Assembly: GCA_003140785.1 (NCBI GenBank)
Contig: PLKY01000205.1
Span: 20,890 to 26,401, forward strand
Direction of reading: 5' to 3'
Source of the DNA: Acidobacteriaceae bacterium
Lineage (GTDB): Bacteria; Acidobacteriota; Terriglobia; Terriglobales; Acidobacteriaceae
DNA: 5,512 bases
The notes below the pieces were generated by a model, which was not told where the DNA came from, ran no database searches, and saw nothing but the letters and a program-made list of their open reading frames with translations. Both the position numbers and the translations under genes were made by a program. Below are positions 4,121-5,512 of the stretch, in pieces; position 1 is the stretch's first letter, and the number at the start of each line of letters is the position of its first letter.

Positions 4121-5512
4121 TTAATCCATTTCTTGCGAAAACCGCTCCTGTAGGGCCCGCCGGATTATCTTGCCGTTGTGATTTTGAGGTAAGTCACCAG
4201 GTGCGAGAATCCAGATACGGCGCGGCGCTTTGTAGGCTGCAAGACTCTTCCGGCACCAATCCAGCAGGTCGCTTTCGCTCACATGGGAACCCTCGTGCAA
4301 TTCAACCGCTGCCGCGGGAATCTCGCCCTTTTCGTTGTGGGGCAGGCCAAAGGCGGCCGCGCGCGCCACGGCCGGATGGGCGGAGATGGTCTCTTCCAGT
4401 TCGCGAACATAGACCGAGTAACCGCCGGACTTGATCACGTCTTTCATGCGACCCACCAGCCGAATCATGCCGAGGCGGTTGCGCGTGGCTAGGTCGCCTG
4501 TGCGCAGCCAACCGTCCGCGGTGAGCAAGCCCTGACTGTCGTTTTTATCCTTCCAATAATGCGGAGCGAGACCGCGACGACGGATCTGGCACTCGCCAGT
4601 CGTACCGGCCCGCATGCGCTGACCGTTTTCGTCCGCCACACGAATTTGAAACGGGGGCACGGGGAAGCACACGTCGCCACTGCCGGGCACGAGCGACAGC
4701 TCGACTCCCATCATTGCGAGGCCGCCCAGTTCCACCATGCCGTAACCGTTCAGAAGCACCGGCGGAATGCGCCTGCCTCCCGGCACCCTGACCAGCGCGC
4801 CGAACAGGCGCAAACGTTGCCGAACTTCGGAAGGCAAATGATCGCTGGCCGAGAGCCACGTGCGCACGGATCTGAGCCGGGCAGACTCCGGGTTGCTGTT
4901 GACGAGCCGGGCAAACATTGCAGGAACGCCGACGACCGCGGTGATACCGTGGCGTTCGATCAGGTCCAACGCACTCTCAACGTCGAAGCGATCGAGGAAA
5001 CACCCCCGAATGCCGGCCATCAAACCATAGAGCGCAATGCTTACAGCCATTATGTGGGACCAGGGCAACGCGACCAACGCAAGATCTCTCGGTCCGAGAA
5101 TCAGCCCGGCCAATACTGTGGATGCGCGCGCCCCGAGCAGGGCGTTGCTCGACAGAGCCGCCCCCTTGGGAAATCCGCTAGTACCGGAGGTATGGAATAC
5201 AGCAACGGTGGCGGTCGGATCGATGGCGGTCGGCGGAAACGGTATTGTGACGCGTGTGCCTGAGTCGAGAATCCGAATGAATCCATCCAGCGTCTCCGTC
5301 TCATCGTCGGCTTGTATCCAGGTGTGCACATTCAGTGCGCTGCGCTCGCCAATGTTATGTTCGAATACCGATTTGTCAGTTACTAAGATGTCTGTGCCGC
5401 TCTCTGCCAAAATGCGGCGCAGTTCGGCGACCGTGAGCTGGGGGTTGAGCGGCACCGCGATTCCGCCGGCGCGGATGATCGCAAGGAACCAATGAAAACA
5501 GTGGCGGCTGTT
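4121..5512 (-). CDS. Class I adenylate-forming enzyme, probable acyl-CoA synthetase (N-terminus beyond the window)
   Basis: The frame stays open to the right edge: 463 residues are visible, and roughly 40-60 are probably missing compared with the usual 500-520. The GTG at 5453-5455 is not the true start, because the residues before it (FLAIIRAGGIA, running into VPLNP) are conserved family sequence. Numbering from the edge, the motifs are the phosphate-binding loop TSGTSGFPKG (108-117), YGMVELG (257-263, adenylation motif A5, normally YGxTE), TGDL (338-341), the hinge GRMKDVIKSGG (354-364) and the C-terminal catalytic lysine in NGKIIRR (K448). All catalytic elements are therefore present. The enzyme should activate a carboxylic acid with ATP and, most likely, transfer it to CoA; an acyl carrier protein or another acceptor is possible. 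The substrate cannot be read from the sequence. It converges on the transporter operon and is not in its transcript. Confidence 0.92.
   Translation of the reverse strand, partial: NSRHCFHWFLAIIRAGGIAVPLNPQLTVAELRRILAESGTDILVTDKSVFEHNIGERSALNVHTWIQADDETETLDGFIRILDSGTRVTIPFPPTAIDPTATVAVFHTSGTSGFPKGAALSSNALLGARASTVLAGLILGPRDLALVALPWSHIMAVSIALYGLMAGIRGCFLDRFDVESALDLIERHGITAVVGVPAMFARLVNSNPESARLRSVRTWLSASDHLPSEVRQRLRLFGALVRVPGGRRIPPVLLNGYGMVELGGLAMMGVELSLVPGSGDVCFPVPPFQIRVADENGQRMRAGTTGECQIRRRGLAPHYWKDKNDSQGLLTADGWLRTGDLATRNRLGMIRLVGRMKDVIKSGGYSVYVRELEETISAHPAVARAAAFGLPHNEKGEIPAAAVELHEGSHVSESDLLDWCRKSLAAYKAPRRIWILAPGDLPQNHNGKIIRRALQERFSQEMD

Noticed and set aside
4559..5263. 234-codon plus-strand open frame inside the ligase gene
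   Set aside because: It is antisense to the conserved ligase motifs, with a composition (Arg, His, Gln, Ala) typical of shadow frames in GC-rich DNA.
5453..5455. GTG as the start of the ligase gene
   Set aside because: The frame continues open to the window edge, and the residues just before this codon match the conserved family pattern leading into VPLNPQLT, so the gene is truncated by the window and does not start here.

Overview
The window is a moderately GC-rich bacterial segment with four well-supported coding regions. Reading left to right, they are a secreted double-VOC (glyoxalase/extradiol-fold) protein, a tightly overlapping three-gene ABC transporter operon, and a convergent acyl-CoA-synthetase-like gene that runs off the right edge. 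Two signal-peptide-bearing proteins and a LolA-like periplasmic protein point to a Gram-negative (diderm) host. The style of the genes (exported VOC protein, MacB/LolC-like permease, LolA-like protein, clear GGAGG-type ribosome sites) fits Acidobacteriota or a similar soil phylum. No rRNA, tRNA or marker protein is present, so the lineage is an inference only.

Positions 1-280 hold what may be the last residues of an upstream gene (stop at 35-37), a weak terminator-like hairpin, and then a leader full of inverted repeats before the VOC start at 281. The most striking is a perfect 9-base inverted repeat at 208-216/226-234. Its left arm lies in the loop of a second possible hairpin (196-224), so the two folds compete. 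This could be a protein operator or an RNA switch. The VOC gene (281-1210) encodes a secreted two-domain protein in which only the second domain seems to keep a full His/His/Glu metal triad.

Positions 1211-1497 are non-coding and AT-richer than the genes, with no convincing promoter or terminator. Then come permease (1498-2631), ATPase (2624-3289) and LolA-like protein (3286-4047), joined by 8-base and 4-base overlaps. Together they look like a stripped-down lipoprotein- or lipid-trafficking system. One FtsX/MacB-type permease would form a homodimer, a LolD-like ATPase would drive it, and a periplasmic LolA-fold carrier would take the hydrophobic cargo. The cargo is unknown.

The right third (4121-5512, minus strand) is a class I adenylate-forming enzyme, most likely an acyl- or aryl-CoA synthetase, missing its N-terminus at the window edge. 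It converges on the transporter operon, with 73 bases between the two stop codons. It is not co-transcribed with the operon, but a LolA-like protein beside an acyl-activating enzyme resembles the gene content of lipid-like envelope product clusters. That link is only a hypothesis. I saw no mobile element, CRISPR array or RNA gene of a known family.
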